Shown one piece after another: positions 46,193-57,804 of a DNA stretch of 64,000 nucleotides; within the stretch, counting starts at the first letter, position 1; each line of letters starts with the position of its first letter. The stretch lies in NCBI GenBank assembly GCA_029215795.1, contig JARDYH010000001.1, forward strand, positions 400,805,154-400,869,153, in the 5' to 3' direction. Source of the DNA: Anniella stebbinsi (lineage: Eukaryota; Chordata; Lepidosauria; Squamata; Anniellidae). The notes beneath the pieces are model-generated. The model had not been told where the DNA came from. It saw only the letters and a program-made list of their open reading frames with translations, and made no database searches. Made by a program: the position numbers and the translations under genes.

Positions 46193-48123
46193 AGAGGTTC
46201 CTGATGGGTGCCATGTTATCGACCCTTGATCTAGAGGCCTTTTCAGACATTCTTCACGTGTTCGTTGATTGCATGTGTATGTGGATCAGTATTACGGTGG
46301 CAGCTCTACCCAACCTCCACCTGTTCTTGTAATCTTTGGGGGGCAGAGGGGGAGCATTGGGAGCTTGGGAGCTGACAAGAGAGGGGGTTGCCTGAGAGGA
46401 AGGGAGGGAGGAATAGTTTCTTTCCTGAGGTTTCGGTAAGATCAGATCTGGGAAACAGTGTAAAACTATCCTGACCAAATCAAGTTAATGGCAATAATGG
46501 AGCGCTACCTCATGTTTAATATATGTTTAACCCCAATATGTTTAGTTATATCAAATGAGATATTGCAGTCATAGATAACCAAATCAAACCTTAGCAAAAC
46601 ACCACCATTTCATCACCCGATTCAGTGGTGTCAGACGAGAATTGCAATGTGCAGGTTCATCTGCATAAGCTGTGCACATGGATATCCCTCGCCGGATTGG
46701 GGGGACAGAATTCTCCAGGATCCTCTCCTCACAAGGAAACCAGCTCTATCAAAGTTTGTCCCTGGAACTCCCTGCTGCTGTGTGGGAAGTAGCGGAAGTC
46801 TGAGGAACACATTGAAATCTGGAGTTGGCTTTTTTAAAAGAACCCCCCACCCACCCACCTACCCCCAAGAAGGCAAATCTGAGCAGAATGTCTGAAAGCT
46901 ACGCTTTCCCTTATCAGAATAAACAGGAGAGGCATGGCCTGTGTAATTTAGCGGTGCAGCGGAGCATGTTGAATTATAGCTCACTTTCATCTGCCCCCTT
47001 TAAGCCACCCCACATTCCGCAACTGTTGTCTCAGCCCCACATTCCAGCTCTCTGGATGCTTTGATTGCATTCCCTTTTGAAGGGGCCTGTGGCCTGTGAC
47101 ATGGGGGGGGGGGGCAGACAGACTGTATCCCCAGCTTCCACACTCCTCCAAAATGTTTGCAGAGCAGCGGACACTTTTTCTTCTTGGTTAAAAATAAAAT
47201 CAATGGGTGGTGTCCAACTTTGTTCGTGCATAGGTCAAGAGATAGAAGATCGCTTATATTTCATTCAAACCAAACAGTACCAGTAATCGAGGGGGGAGTT
47301 GAAGCCCAGAGCTACATCCCCCCCCCTTGCCCTTATTGACTGTGTGTTTAAGGCACTCCAGTTTCCCGCCGGCCGAATGCCAGAAATCCCTCATTAGTAC
47401 TCCCTGCCAATAATACTGTAAGTAATAGGGGGCCTGAGAATATCCAGTGTAGCCAGTGGTTCCCACCTCAAAGGCAAATCAACCTCCGCCTGGCTTCTGT
47501 GGGAAATTCTGGCCCCATGGTCAGGTTGCCAACTGCCCAGAAAAATAGCCTGCCAACAGCTCCTGTGTCCTTAACAGCTGTTTGATCTGCAGAAACCAGC
47601 AGGGGAGCGTTAAGCATAGATTTATTTATTTTTTAAAAAAAGTCACTTGCTACTGTTTGCAATTCAAGCTGCTGTTAGAGGCACAAGAGCAGGACCTGGT
47701 TGGAAAAGTTGGCAAGTGTATCCCAAAGCCAGTGACTGCGCTTTAGCCCATTGAGTTCAACCCTCCCCCACATTCATTTCTTACAACAAGCTTTGTTGTT
47801 ACCCTCTTGATTACCCCAAAGCAGAGACAGGTTTGAACAGGAGGAGACAGTCCTTGAGGTCTGAGAGTATTTTCTGCCACTTTCCTTAGTCCTACAAAAA
47901 TGGAGTTATGAGCTGCCCTTAAAATGCCTCCGAAATGTATATTCCTAGTTTGGCTGCTATCTTTTTTGCAATCTTTTTCAAATACCCCTCTGTCTTCTGA
48001 GAAATCCATAGGCATTGCCACACAGGTTCAAGCATATCTTCTCATCAATAGGGGTTAGAAACTTGAGATTTTAAATAGGAAAACAAACAAACAAATGAAA
48101 ACTGAAATGGTTCAGGAGATTAT
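46193..48123. other. Unassigned TRPM1 intron 1 sequence
   Basis: No exon is recognised. A G12 run lies at about 47103-47114. Nothing else of note is seen. Confidence 0.4.
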
Positions 48124-48276
48124 GAGCCTATCTACACCTGCAGGATAAAACACTTTGAAAACGTTTTGAAAACCATATATGGAACATGTCTTGGGCCCCA
48201 ACAGTTCTCAAAACTGTTATAAACCATTTAAAACCATGATTTTAAACTGTTTTAAAACAGTAGTGTAGATAGGCTC
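48124..48276. mobile_element. Fold-back MITE, GATCTACAC family, copy 2
   Basis: GAGCCTATCTACACC at the left and GTGTAGATAGGCTC at the right form exact 14-bp inverted ends. The interior contains AAACCATATATGG, the family's GGGCCCCAACAGTT, and AAACTGTTTTAAAACAGTAGT. Length 153 bp. The target duplication is unclear. Confidence 0.8.
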
Positions 48277-49630
48277 ATCATCACATTCTGTGCATTTTTC
48301 TATGTGGCATTTTATCCATCTATCTCTCCCTCCACTAATTCATCCATAGAACCACCTATTTACATGGTATTTTACATGGGTGTACAATTAAGCCTACATA
48401 GGGAAATAGAATGGTGACTGAATGTGAAACCAGGTTTATTAGTGAGAACAAATAGTTAATTCAACTGAAATTTGAAGAGAAAGCATGGGCAAATTCATGG
48501 AAATAATAGGTTTGAGTTGTTAGTTATTCCAAGTAATAAGCCTGTTTCTGTTGGGGCTGCAGTATTCACAGCACAATCTTAAGCATGTTTACTCAGAAGT
48601 AAATCCCACTGGAAATGAGATTTCCTCCTTTGCTGATGTACATAGGACTGCAGCCTCTGTCAATGGATTAGCTAGATTAATTGATGAAAATTTTTTTGCT
48701 TACCTCAAAATGTGTCTCCAGTTAACCAAGCAGCAGAGCTGCTGTTTAAATTAAAATTATTTTTAATACAAGTACTTAAAACAACTGCAGATGGCAAATG
48801 CCATCTTAGAGGAGGCTTCCCCTCTTGCAGGAAAGAGAAAGGGTTAACCTCTTCAAAGATACTGGTGTGTGTGTGTGTGTGTTGAATCCACACATGCAGT
48901 TTCGCATGATTCATTTTGAGCAAATGTTTTTAACCTCTATCAAGAATTTGAGGTGACGGAGTGGAAGAAGAGAGAAAAAGCATGCATTATTTTCACGTGA
49001 TACATAATCACTATACCTGTGAGATTTATATAGATCCCGACACACACACACACACGCACACACACACACACTATTCCCAGGGGAAGAACAGTAGCTCTTT
49101 TTAGGCATCTGGCTGAATTGCAAACTCATCTCCTGCTGAAGTCTTGCCAAGATTAAGCTGTTTTCGTTGCTCATGCAGTTTTCTCTGTAGAAACGCCAAG
49201 AAGGTTAGAAGAACGGAGAGTCCTGCTCTTCTTTGGATTCTGCACAGCAATGGGGAAAATCACCCTAAACAAGCTGATAACCATTTTGTATATGTTGATT
49301 AAAATTTGTTATTTTACAAAATGGTAAACAGCATGTTGATTATGAGTACCAGTCAACTAGCCAATTTCTGGTAGGCCATTTATTTTTAAAGCTCTTATCC
49401 TGCTTTTTTTCTGCCAAAAAAGAAAAGAAAAAGAAACTAAAAAAGAAACACTAAAATATACATAAATAAAACCAAATCCACAAAATGCGTTAAAACAACC
49501 ATCAGAAAATATCAATCGAAACATCCCAAAGCTGACAAACACAGTGACTTATTGATGACCCTCACTGATTACCATTTAAGACCCTCACTGAAAGGAAGGG
49601 ATTCTCGCTACTTATGCTAACGCCTCACAG
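48277..49630. other. Unassigned, with (TG)n at 48867 and (CA)n at 49040-49071
   Basis: No exon is recognised. The CA tract is about 32 bases with one CG interruption. A-rich sequence lies at about 49420-49460. Confidence 0.45.
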
Positions 49631-50260
49631 ATTTCATAGGTTCATAGAAGGAGGGCTCCCTATAGGCTATCTAGTCCACTCCCCTGCTTGATCGAGGAAA
49701 CCCAAAGCTAGAGCATCCCCAACAGATACTCATGTTACTAGAACCCAATGCGGTCATCCCATGGGAGATTCTGGACAGATAAAAGGAAGGACTTCTTCAC
49801 ACAGCACATAATTGACCAATGGAATTCACTGCCACAAAATCTAGTGATGGCCACCAAAAGGGGGTTAGATAAATTACTGGAGAAGAAGGCGATCAATGGC
49901 TACTAGTCCTGATGGCTATATGTTACCTCCAGCTTCAAAGGCACTATACCCATGTACACCAGTTGCTGGGGAACATAGATGGGAGGGTCTATGTTCTTGG
50001 TCGACGGCTGGTTGGCCACTGTGTGAACAGAACGCTGGACTAGATGGACCCTTGGACTGATCCAGCAGGGCTCCTCTTATGTTCTTATGACTGTCTATTT
50101 GAAGACTTCCAGCAAGGGAGAGACCACCCACCACCTACGTAATTGGCTCTATTGTCAAACTGCTGTTATTATTTGAGACATTTCTCCCAATGTCCATAAA
50201 AGGCAGCTTCCTCTGAGCACAAAACCCATTCCAAACTATTTATCCTACCACCGAGGCAGG
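49631..50260. mobile_element. CR1 inserted into an oppositely oriented CR1
   Basis: The outer fragment is minus-strand CR1 3' sequence at about 49631-49750 (TTTCATAGGTTCATAGAAGG ... CTATCTAGTCCA). It resumes at about 50092-50260 (AGACTTCCAGCAAGGGAGAGACCACCCACC). Between them a + strand CR1 3' end (about 49757-50091) reads GATAAAAGGAAGGACTTCTTC, TTGGCCACTGTGTGAACAGAAC, and ends GCTCCTCTTATGTTCTTATG. The order shows the + copy is the younger. Confidence 0.8.
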
Positions 50261-50494
50261 AATCCTCTCCCTAGGTGGAAGTTTTGTTTGGAAGTGAAAT
50301 ACTATTTGCTATTTGGAGTCTCGATTGTTGCTGTCATGGCATTGAGTGGGAGGGATCAGGGTATATAAGAGAAGCATCATGTAAGGTTAGAACTGTGTTC
50401 AGTAGGAAGGCTGTACTCCTACTAGCCTTACTCTAACCCTCAAACCTCTTTGCTGTCTATGTACCTGCACCAACAAATAGCTTCTGATGTCCAA

Positions 50495-50850
50495 GGTCCC
50501 CTCTACAAGGATTCGCTTTTGCGCCTGGTTATGCGATTATGCGCATAATCGCAGAAGCGCATTTACGCCTAATCCCCTCTGCACGAGAGGTGGCGAGAGG
50601 CGGCGAAGCGCATTAACAGATGTCCAAAATGCGCTTTACAAGTAGTTAATGCGCATAAGCGCTTATTCACACAGTCAAAATGCGCTTTAACGGACGGAGC
50701 AAAATAAAACTCGCGATTTAACGCGCATTCGATAATGCGCATAATCGGGGAGATAACGCGCCTCTACGGCCGATTTGCGCTCCATTCTTGTAGAGGTAAT
50801 TTTTTTAAAGCGCCTTGAAAGAGCTTTAAATGCCTCTTGTAGAGGCACCC
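50495..50850 (+). mobile_element. CpG-rich 355-bp MITE family, copy 5 (divergent)
   Basis: Same orientation as copy 1 but a different subfamily. The left end reads GGTCCCCTCTACAAGG and the right end CTTGTAGAGGCACCC, that is, CTCTACAAG instead of CTCCACA(A/C). CAA flanks both sides (50492-50494 and 50851-50853). The internal GATTATGCGCATAATCGC, GGCGAAGCGCATTAA and TAACGCGC(C) motifs are kept. It shares no unusual mutations with copies 1 and 2, so it is an older or separately amplified lineage. Confidence 0.8.
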
Positions 50851-50853
50851 CAA

Positions 50854-53112
50854 GTCTGGGATGCCATGTTCCCACATGATATTATACATTGATTTATTAC
50901 ATTTAAACCCCAACCCTCCCCTCCAAGGAGCTCAGGGCAGTGTGCAAGGTATGTTGTTGAAGAACGGGGGTAAGAAGTTGGCAGATCTAAAGGGAGCACT
51001 AAGTGTATATACATAGAAAGTGACCATGGCCATGTAGCAAAGCCCCTACTCAACAACAAGGTTCAGTTTCCTGACATCCACCTGAAAGAGGATGCTGGGT
51101 AGAACATGAAGGAAAGACCTCCATCAGCCAGCTGCTGTCAGCCAGAGCAGGCCATATAGAGCGGACAAGACAACGATGGCCTGACTCAGTATACAGCAGT
51201 CTGAAATAGTACATCACTCAAGCCTGTATATTTCCTGGGAGAGGCATAGTTGAGGTCGAGGTTGGGTTTTTTTTGCCTATCCCTGTATTTGTAGCTTTTT
51301 GGAGTAGCAATAGCAAATGCTGTACACAAATTACACCATTTGCTGTTAATGGCTCAAAGGTAAAATAACACACAGCATCCAAATGCATAGGGTGGCCAAT
51401 GCAACTGAACAGAAGTGATGATGTTGTACATGGGGACAAAAAACATATGTGTATGTAATAGTTCCCTGATATAACTCCCACTGAGTACTGGAGTAGACGT
51501 CCAGCCTAAGTTCAATTTGCTCTAAAAAGGATTAGTTAGAATTAAGGCTGTATGACCTGCTTTTCCCCTTTCCCCAAAGAATGTTGAACTGCACGTCTAA
51601 TGAGGATCCTGAAAGGCCTATTCTGTCCAATTGTCTCAATTATGCAAATTGTGCTGAAATTTCAGCAGGAAAGAGAGGGTGTGCTTCAGATTAGAAGTTG
51701 TGAGCGTCCAATCCAGCTGGCCTTTTCTGTCGATCCGGCATTCTTACACGTTGCTCTAAACCCCTTGTTTGGAGAGAGGAAAGGGGGTTTAACAAATTGG
51801 AGATCTGGGCACTATCAAAGTCGATGCGTCAAGCCTTGTTCCACCACGGGATGGAAGTTCCCTCCGGGCAGGGAGATGATGGGTCATGGGACTTCTAAAG
51901 GATTACCTTCAAAGAGAGTCATGGGATTGGTTTGAACAAAGAAGCGCAACTCACATGCTTATCATATGAGAAACTTCCAACTTTCATGGGGATTCTCATG
52001 GGCTTCAGAGAGGCTGGGAATATGAGCCTGAAGAGGACATTAAAAAACAAACAAACCTTAGCAATAAAAAGGATGGTGGGATGAAAGACCCAAGCTGAAT
52101 TCTGATTATACCTGTTAGGTGCCTGCCATCTTTCCATACTTTGCAATAAAGTTTTCCGGAGAATAACAGGTAGGAGTGTTGACTAATTTCAAATCTCCAT
52201 GTTATTTTGTGATTGCTGTTAAAGATGATTTATTTGCACTTATTGAGATGATTTTTTAAAAAAGATACAAAATATGTGAGGCACAAGAATAAGTTTTGTT
52301 GGTATCGGTTGAATCTCGCAGCATTAATACTGCAGTGGAGGATGCTGTGGAGCATTGGTGAAGCCTGGAGGTAGGCATATTTCATATGGTTTCATTGACA
52401 TATATGAGGGATGCTGGAATGGGATTTGGTTTTGCACCACCACCTAATGGCTATCTGTTAATCAGTTCTGAAGCTCTTTCCAGAGGGCGGGATTTTTATA
52501 ACTCTTAACTTCATTGAAGTTTACTAGGAATATGCAGAGCTCCCAAAGAAATGCCAACAGTTTTCCTATTTGAATTCATTTTTATTTGAAATTCTTCCGA
52601 CATTTTCCCTAAACAGGAAACTCCAAATTCATCTTAGTTTTGAGTTTGGCATTCATCATTCAGAGGCTCCAGTTTCAGATGTTCTCAGTTTTGCTGACTA
52701 AATGGAGAATTTCTTCATCAGCCCCAAATTTCTAATAGGACAATCAGTGTGGACAAGATGCAGGCAACGCCCACTGGATATATCTTAACGAACCAATTGC
52801 ATGCATGTTTTCTGTGAGTCACAGAAGTATGCGGACACACACATAAGACATTTCAGAAGAGTTATCAACATTCTGCTTGCTTCCTTTGGAATTCTTCTGA
52901 ATTTCTCCTGAACAGGCTCTTCAAATCTGCCTTGAGATTTCACTTCAGATAGCAACTAAAATGAACATGGGCTTAAAAATAATCAGGGCACTGGAACATG
53001 TTTCCTCTAGAATCAGCCATGCCTGCCATTTAAAGAAGGGAAAAAGCAGCCATTGCTACCCTCATGTTTCAAGCTCTGTGTGATTATCCCTCAGTAACAT
53101 CTATGTCTCCCT
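50854..53112. other. Unassigned, with SINE scraps
   Basis: At 50880-50960 there is a family B SINE tail on the minus strand. At about 51115-51215 there is a family A 3' scrap (CAGCTGCTGTCAGCC ... GGCCTGACTCAGTATA). No exon is recognised in the remaining sequence. Confidence 0.45.
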
Positions 53113-53300
53113 TTATTTTATTTTATTTTATTTATTATAATATTTCTACTCTGCCTTTCAGTCCCACAGTAGGGCTCCAAGGTGGCTCACATGAGGCATA
53201 AAAAAGAACCTGTGACTGAATAGCACAGCCATGGGATACTTCAATGGATAGGAAAGGATGCCACCACTGTGTATCAATTGTAGGGTGGAGCGCCCGTGTC
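53113..53300 (-). mobile_element. SINE/LINE tail, - strand
   Basis: TTTATTTTATTTTATTTATTATAATATTTCTACTCTGCC resembles the complement of a SINE/LINE tail, followed by AGGGCTCCAAGGTGGCTCAC. It has no head and is truncated. Confidence 0.5.
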
Positions 53301-53876
53301 TGTCGTGTTTCCCAAAACCTCCTGCCTTATTGGGAGACAATACAGAGGTCTGCCATGTAATCCACAAAGCTTTATTCAGGCAATGAACATCTCTTCCAAC
53401 CTGAAGAGAGTCCAACCACTAGGAACTTCGCTCTAGGAAAAATTATGCAAACTAAGTGAGACAATTGTCCTTTCAAGAAGAATGGAAAGCCTTTTCCCAG
53501 TACGCTTTAACTTCAAGGAGGCTGGTTCTGAAGAAGCCTTTGGCAAGAAGTTAGCTGGGCCGACCTTCTCTCACCTTCCTTTAGCTCCACCTGTTTTAGT
53601 CTGCTGCGGACTTTAGGATCAGCTAGCCTTTCAGTGCCCTCCCCCTCGGAAGGATCCTGAATTCCCAGAGCCTGTGGGTTGTTTGCACTTTCAGAGATAA
53701 GGTCTGGCGAAAGTTCATTCCCAGCTGGTGAAGAGCCTGTGAGAGTCACCGCTCCCACTCCCTGTATAGGCTGGTATGTTTCTGGTGCCATCTCTTCTGC
53801 TTCAGAATCTGATTCTGATTGATGGTCTGAAACTCCTTCTTCCAGCCTAAGGGGAACAGACCTAGTCACGACAACA
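53301..53876 (-). mobile_element. Probable solo LTR, - strand
   Basis: It begins TGTCGTGTTTCCC and ends GTCACGACAACA, with TG...CA borders. On the minus strand it carries an acidic open frame (53513-53896, rich in Ser/Glu, with DHQSESDSEAEEMAPE). Downstream is an AATAAA polyadenylation signal (complement TTTATT at 53372-53377). The same architecture is seen at 63255-63755. No 5-bp duplication was found. It is an old LTR-retroelement remnant and I describe no restored protein. Confidence 0.6.
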
Positions 53877-55264
53877 TCCTCATTAGCAAGAGACATTTAG
53901 CGATGATGGACGTGGAAAGAAAGGTCCTTGAATGCTGACTTGCTAGGACAGTGTTGACTCCAGCAGCTCCCTGCATTCACCACCTTACATCTCCCACCAA
54001 TAAAGCCATTGGGAGCACCCCCTCAGTTCTTGCTCAGCGATGGTGTCCTCTTCCTATCTGTTGCATCATCTTACTGGTTGCCACTGAACTCAGCAAATAC
54101 TCTTGGAAACCCACCGATTCCTTGCAATGTCCTCAGAAACAAAATTCTCCAAGCTTTTAACTGGAACATGCAGAAGCCCTAAAAATAGTCTAAACTCTGA
54201 TTAGTAAAATGTATTTATTTGTTTGTTTGTTAAATTTATATACCACCCAACTGGCAAATGTTCTCGAGGCAGCTTACAATATTTCACTTGCAGGTACACA
54301 TTTCCATATATCTTCTTCGATGAGCACCTGTTAACTCACCATGCAGTATTCTCAGGACTCAGGTGGAGTTGCGGAGGGCTCTCGGCATATTACTCCCATT
54401 CAGGAGGTGCACTCAGAGTAGGCCTGTAGCAGGGCCTTCTTAGTATTGGCAACATGTCTTTGGAATATCCTCTGTAGGAAACTGCTGGTGTTCATCTCTC
54501 CGTAGTTTAGGAGTTAAGTTAAAATGTTCTCATTTTGCAATGCTTGAATTTATTCCCCCTTTTTTAATGGTACCCCAAAGGCATTCTCTTGGTAATGGCA
54601 TAACAAAAGCGATGACAACATGAGAAGACGGACCATTGTTATGCGTTGACCCAAGATGCACTTTTTAAGTGGCTTAAAGTTCGGCGAAAAATGAAGAGTT
54701 GTGTTTGATAGTGACCTTGCTGGCTTGCTATCTCGTTCCCTCTGCTGTTGAGCAGCGTAAGACCCTTCCTGGCTCTGGGCCAGAATGCTGCCATTAATCT
54801 GCCATAATCCCTTTAGAATACTTTCATGCAAAGGCTCCTGTTTTCCCGAACAGTGGGGGAACTATGGTGAGCATTCTTCCTTGAGAGTCCAAGAGGCCAT
54901 CTTCTTCTAGAACATCCCATCAGCATTCCACAATGAGGTAGAGTTTAAACCAAACAAACAGAGAGGATTCCACTGTAGATGTTAGACAGTATTTTCAGTG
55001 GATTATAATCAAGCTTTCAGTAAGAAGATTAAACATACAAGGGCAGTAAAACTTTAAAGGCCAACCATTCATGCCTTTGTGAGATTTTTATTCCAGCAAT
55101 TTATCGTGTCTCCTTTTGTCTCTTTCTCATTAACACAAGGACTATATTAGTAGCACAGGGGAACCAACTGCCCATGTTTTCCAGGTACAGAGCCACTTTT
55201 CTAGTCCCTGTTCTGACTAATCTGTTGCTGTTTTGTCTCTATTTTTGCCTTTCACGGAGGCCTT
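53877..55264. other. Unassigned, with LINE scraps at 54200-54500
   Basis: At 54208-54285 there is a minus-strand LINE tail (TTTATTTGTTTGTTTGTTAAA, ACCACCCAACTGGC). At 54340-54500 there is a + strand LINE scrap. No exon is recognised. Confidence 0.4.
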
Positions 55265-55436
55265 GGCCCAATCTACACCAAGCAGGATATAGCAATTTGA
55301 AAGCAGTATATAAAAGGCAGGAGTCACACTACTGCTTTATAGTGCACTGACAACTGTTGGGGCCCATAGACACATACCATATACCACTTTCATATGCTTT
55401 CATGGTGCTATATCCTGCTTGGTGTAGATTAGGCCC
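55265..55436. mobile_element. Fold-back MITE, GATCTACAC family, copy 3
   Basis: The ends GGCCCAATCTACACCAAGC and GCTTGGTGTAGATTAGGCC are inverted over at least 28 bases (through CAGGATATAGCA/TGCTATATCCTG). The interior has the family's GGGGCCCATAGACACATACC. TT flanks both sides, too short to claim as a duplication. Confidence 0.85.
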
Positions 55437-55760
55437 TTGTTGCATTTTTAGTGTGAGTTGCTAGAGTTTTCATCTTCAGCTTCCTCCCCAGATCTAGAGG
55501 TTAAGTCAGAGTGGGCACCAAATGCATCTCACCAAATGCAGAATCATGTCGCTGAAAGCGCATGGGTGCGCAAATGCCATGCAGTGCCTCAACTGCTGTT
55601 TGCTGTTTCACATGCCGCTAAGTCTTATTCTGAACTTCTTATCATACATATATTTATCCAAAATAACACATACAAATGGCTTTCATAATACTGAAGGATA
55701 GTCTAATGAAGAGCAAATCAATACATCATCCCACAGACAGCAGTGAGTGTTGACATTGGC

Positions 55761-55982
55761 TCAATTCGGACGACACGATAGTCAATGGTGGGGTAATAAG
55801 CAACTTTACAGTTGTTCATCTAGGGGGTACTCCTCAAACAACATGGTAATAAATAATCAACTGTGGTGTGGATTAGGATCAGCGCTGAGTTGACTATGGC
55901 AGCATTCGGACGACACGATAGTCAAAACAACTGACGATTGTTTCCCCCACACCAGTAGTTTATTGTGTCATCCGAATTGAAA
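55761..55982. mobile_element. MITE with TCAATTCGGACGACAC ends
   Basis: TCAATTCGGACGACACGATA at 55761-55780 is inverted at 55961-55980 with three differences. An internal direct copy, GCATTCGGACGACACGATAG, lies at about 55904. The unit is therefore either two overlapping copies or an element with a repeated end. The right edge is 290 bp upstream of TRPM1 exon 2. Confidence 0.7.
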
Positions 55983-56271
55983 CAATGTGTAATAGGGGGC
56001 CTCAAACAGCAGCCTTTGGTATAAGAAAAGGTGTGTAACAAATTCAATCGTTAGGGAGTGGCAATGCTAGATCGGCACAGTGACCGGTTTGAATTCCTAG
56101 ATCATCCATGAACTCCCAAATTCAGTGATCTTTCAGCTAGCAGAGTTTAAGATATTCAGAACAAATCTATGTTGCCTTGTTGCAATGCAAATATATCCAG
56201 GCTTTCTTTCAGGTCAGCTTCTCAACTTGCCGTTTGTCCAACAATGAATTGTCCCTCTTTTTGTTCCTTAG

Positions 56272-56351
56272 GGTCAAAAAGCTTGGATAGAGAAAACCTT
56301 TTCCAAGAGAGAGTGCATCTACGTAATTGCCAACAGCAAAGATGCTACCAG
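56272..56351 (+). CDS. TRPM1: TRPM1 coding exon 2
   Basis: 80 bp, joined in phase 0 to exon 1 and ending in phase 2. It encodes GQKAWIEKTFSKRECIYVI then ANSKDATR, the last Arg being split across the next junction. This matches the GQKAWIEKTFCKRECIFVI stretch of the long TRPM1 N-terminus as I remember it. The acceptor is TTGTTCCTTAG and the donor is GTGACC, weaker than the consensus but still GT-A. Length, phase and residues all fit TRPM1. The closely related TRPM3 has similar N-terminal sequence, and exons 6 and 7 decide between them. Confidence 0.93.
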
Positions 56352-56991
56352 GTGACCTATCATCGGCTTTTGTCCTTTTTTTCACACCGAACGAGGAGCA
56401 ATTTTGCAAGCTGCATCCTGCTGCAAGCTGCATCTTTGCTGCAGTGCCCACTGGAAAGGGGGCTTTCCCTCCCAGGCCCGTATTTGGGGCAGTCGCTTCT
56501 GTTGCTCAGGAACAGCTTATGGGGTGCTGGGCAGGGTCAGGCTCCAGGCAGGTGGGTTCCAGGACCTGGGCAGGGGGGTGGAAGTCCAGCTGGTTCAAAA
56601 GGAGGAGCAGCATCTTTCAAAACAGGCAAGGACCAAGGAGCTGATTTTCTAAAACAATTTAAAAAATGATGATCTGAGCAGCTACCCTGATTAATCTGGC
56701 AGTAGATTAAAAAAAATGCCCTGCAGGTAACGAGCATCATCTTAAAAGAGGCATTCTCCCTCTTACTCAGAAGATAATGCCTTTAACAAGATGATGCAAG
56801 TTTCAATACACAAGTGCATCACCCCCACCCCCCCAAGACAAAGGAAGTCTGCATTTTGCTTCAGAACTCTTGTTTTGAATCATATGCAGATTTATGCCAT
56901 CAATTTATCAATCTACTAAAACTCATAACTAAAACTAAGATTTATTTTATATGGCAACAGTCCTAATTTTATATTTTAGTAAATGGAAAAA

Positions 56992-57025
<34 letters not shown>

Positions 57026-57082
57026 TCATCATCAGCTGGTTGGGCACAGACTGACGGTTGCTGTTCTGCCTTTCACCCGCAG
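56352..57082 (+). other. TRPM1 intron 2 with (AT)n near the acceptor
   Basis: 731 bp. A 30-base AT microsatellite (56993-57022) followed by ATC repeats ends about 50 bases before the exon 3 acceptor, between the likely branch point zone and the upstream sequence. No other gene or repeat is recognised. Confidence 0.6.
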
Positions 57083-57281
57083 ATGCTGCTGTGGCCAGCT
57101 TCTTACTCAACACATCCCAATTCCTCTGAGTACAACTGCAAACAAGAATGGAGAAGAAGCAACAAAGCAGGTGGATGCCCAGCCTGAGAAATGGTCCATC
57201 AGTAAACACACCCAAGTGTCCCCGACCGATACCTATGGAAATCTTGAGTTCCAAGGTGGAGGGCATACCAATAAGTCCATG
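57083..57281 (+). CDS. TRPM1: TRPM1 coding exon 3
   Basis: 199 bp. Its first base completes the Arg codon split from exon 2, and it ends in phase 0 with ATG. It encodes [16 protein letters not shown], then [19 protein letters not shown], and ends [11 protein letters not shown]. The CCCGQ...QHIP and QPEKWS...KHTQ elements are the TRPM1-specific N-terminus; the middle is variable, as in other species. The acceptor follows a pyrimidine tract (TTCTGCCTTTCACCCGCAG) and the donor is a strong GTAAGT. A shorter TRPM1 isoform known from humans begins just upstream of this exon; no equivalent start codon was found here. Confidence 0.96.
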
Positions 57282-57804
57282 GTAAGTGACAGCGTTCCTT
57301 CACTGGTAGAGACAGTGTAGCCTAGTGAAGAGAGCTGATGGGCTTCCAAAGCCATCACAAAATTCTTCTAGGGTGTGTACATCCACCTCTCCCTCAGTTA
57401 TACCCACATTCCAGCTAAAGAAAAAATGGAAGTAAATTTGGGGAAATGGCTTTCTTCTTAGAGATAACAGCTGAGCAATTTTGATGGAAGCCTGGTTCCG
57501 ACTAATGAAAATTCTCAAGTGTGTCCCTGTGTGTGTGTCTATGTTTGTATCTGTGTGCCACTTCTGTTTGATGATGGGAATGGTTCCCAGTAGGAAACAA
57601 AATCCCTACTTATACAAAATTATAACTCGTGGCTAGGCCATCCCATGAAATTAATTGGGAATTAAGACAGACAACCAAAGTATTTCTTCACCCTCTGCAT
57701 AATTTCTCTAACAGAAGACATGGTGGTGGTCAGGAGTTTAGCTGGCTTTAAAAGGGAATTAGACAAATTCATGGAAGAGGAGGAAGTTATCAGTGATGGG
57801 TATA

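Noticed and set aside
56169..56669. 166-codon frame overlapping TRPM1 exon 2
   Set aside because: It is in a different frame from the exon whose residues match TRPM1; the match, acceptor, donor and phase identify the other frame as coding.
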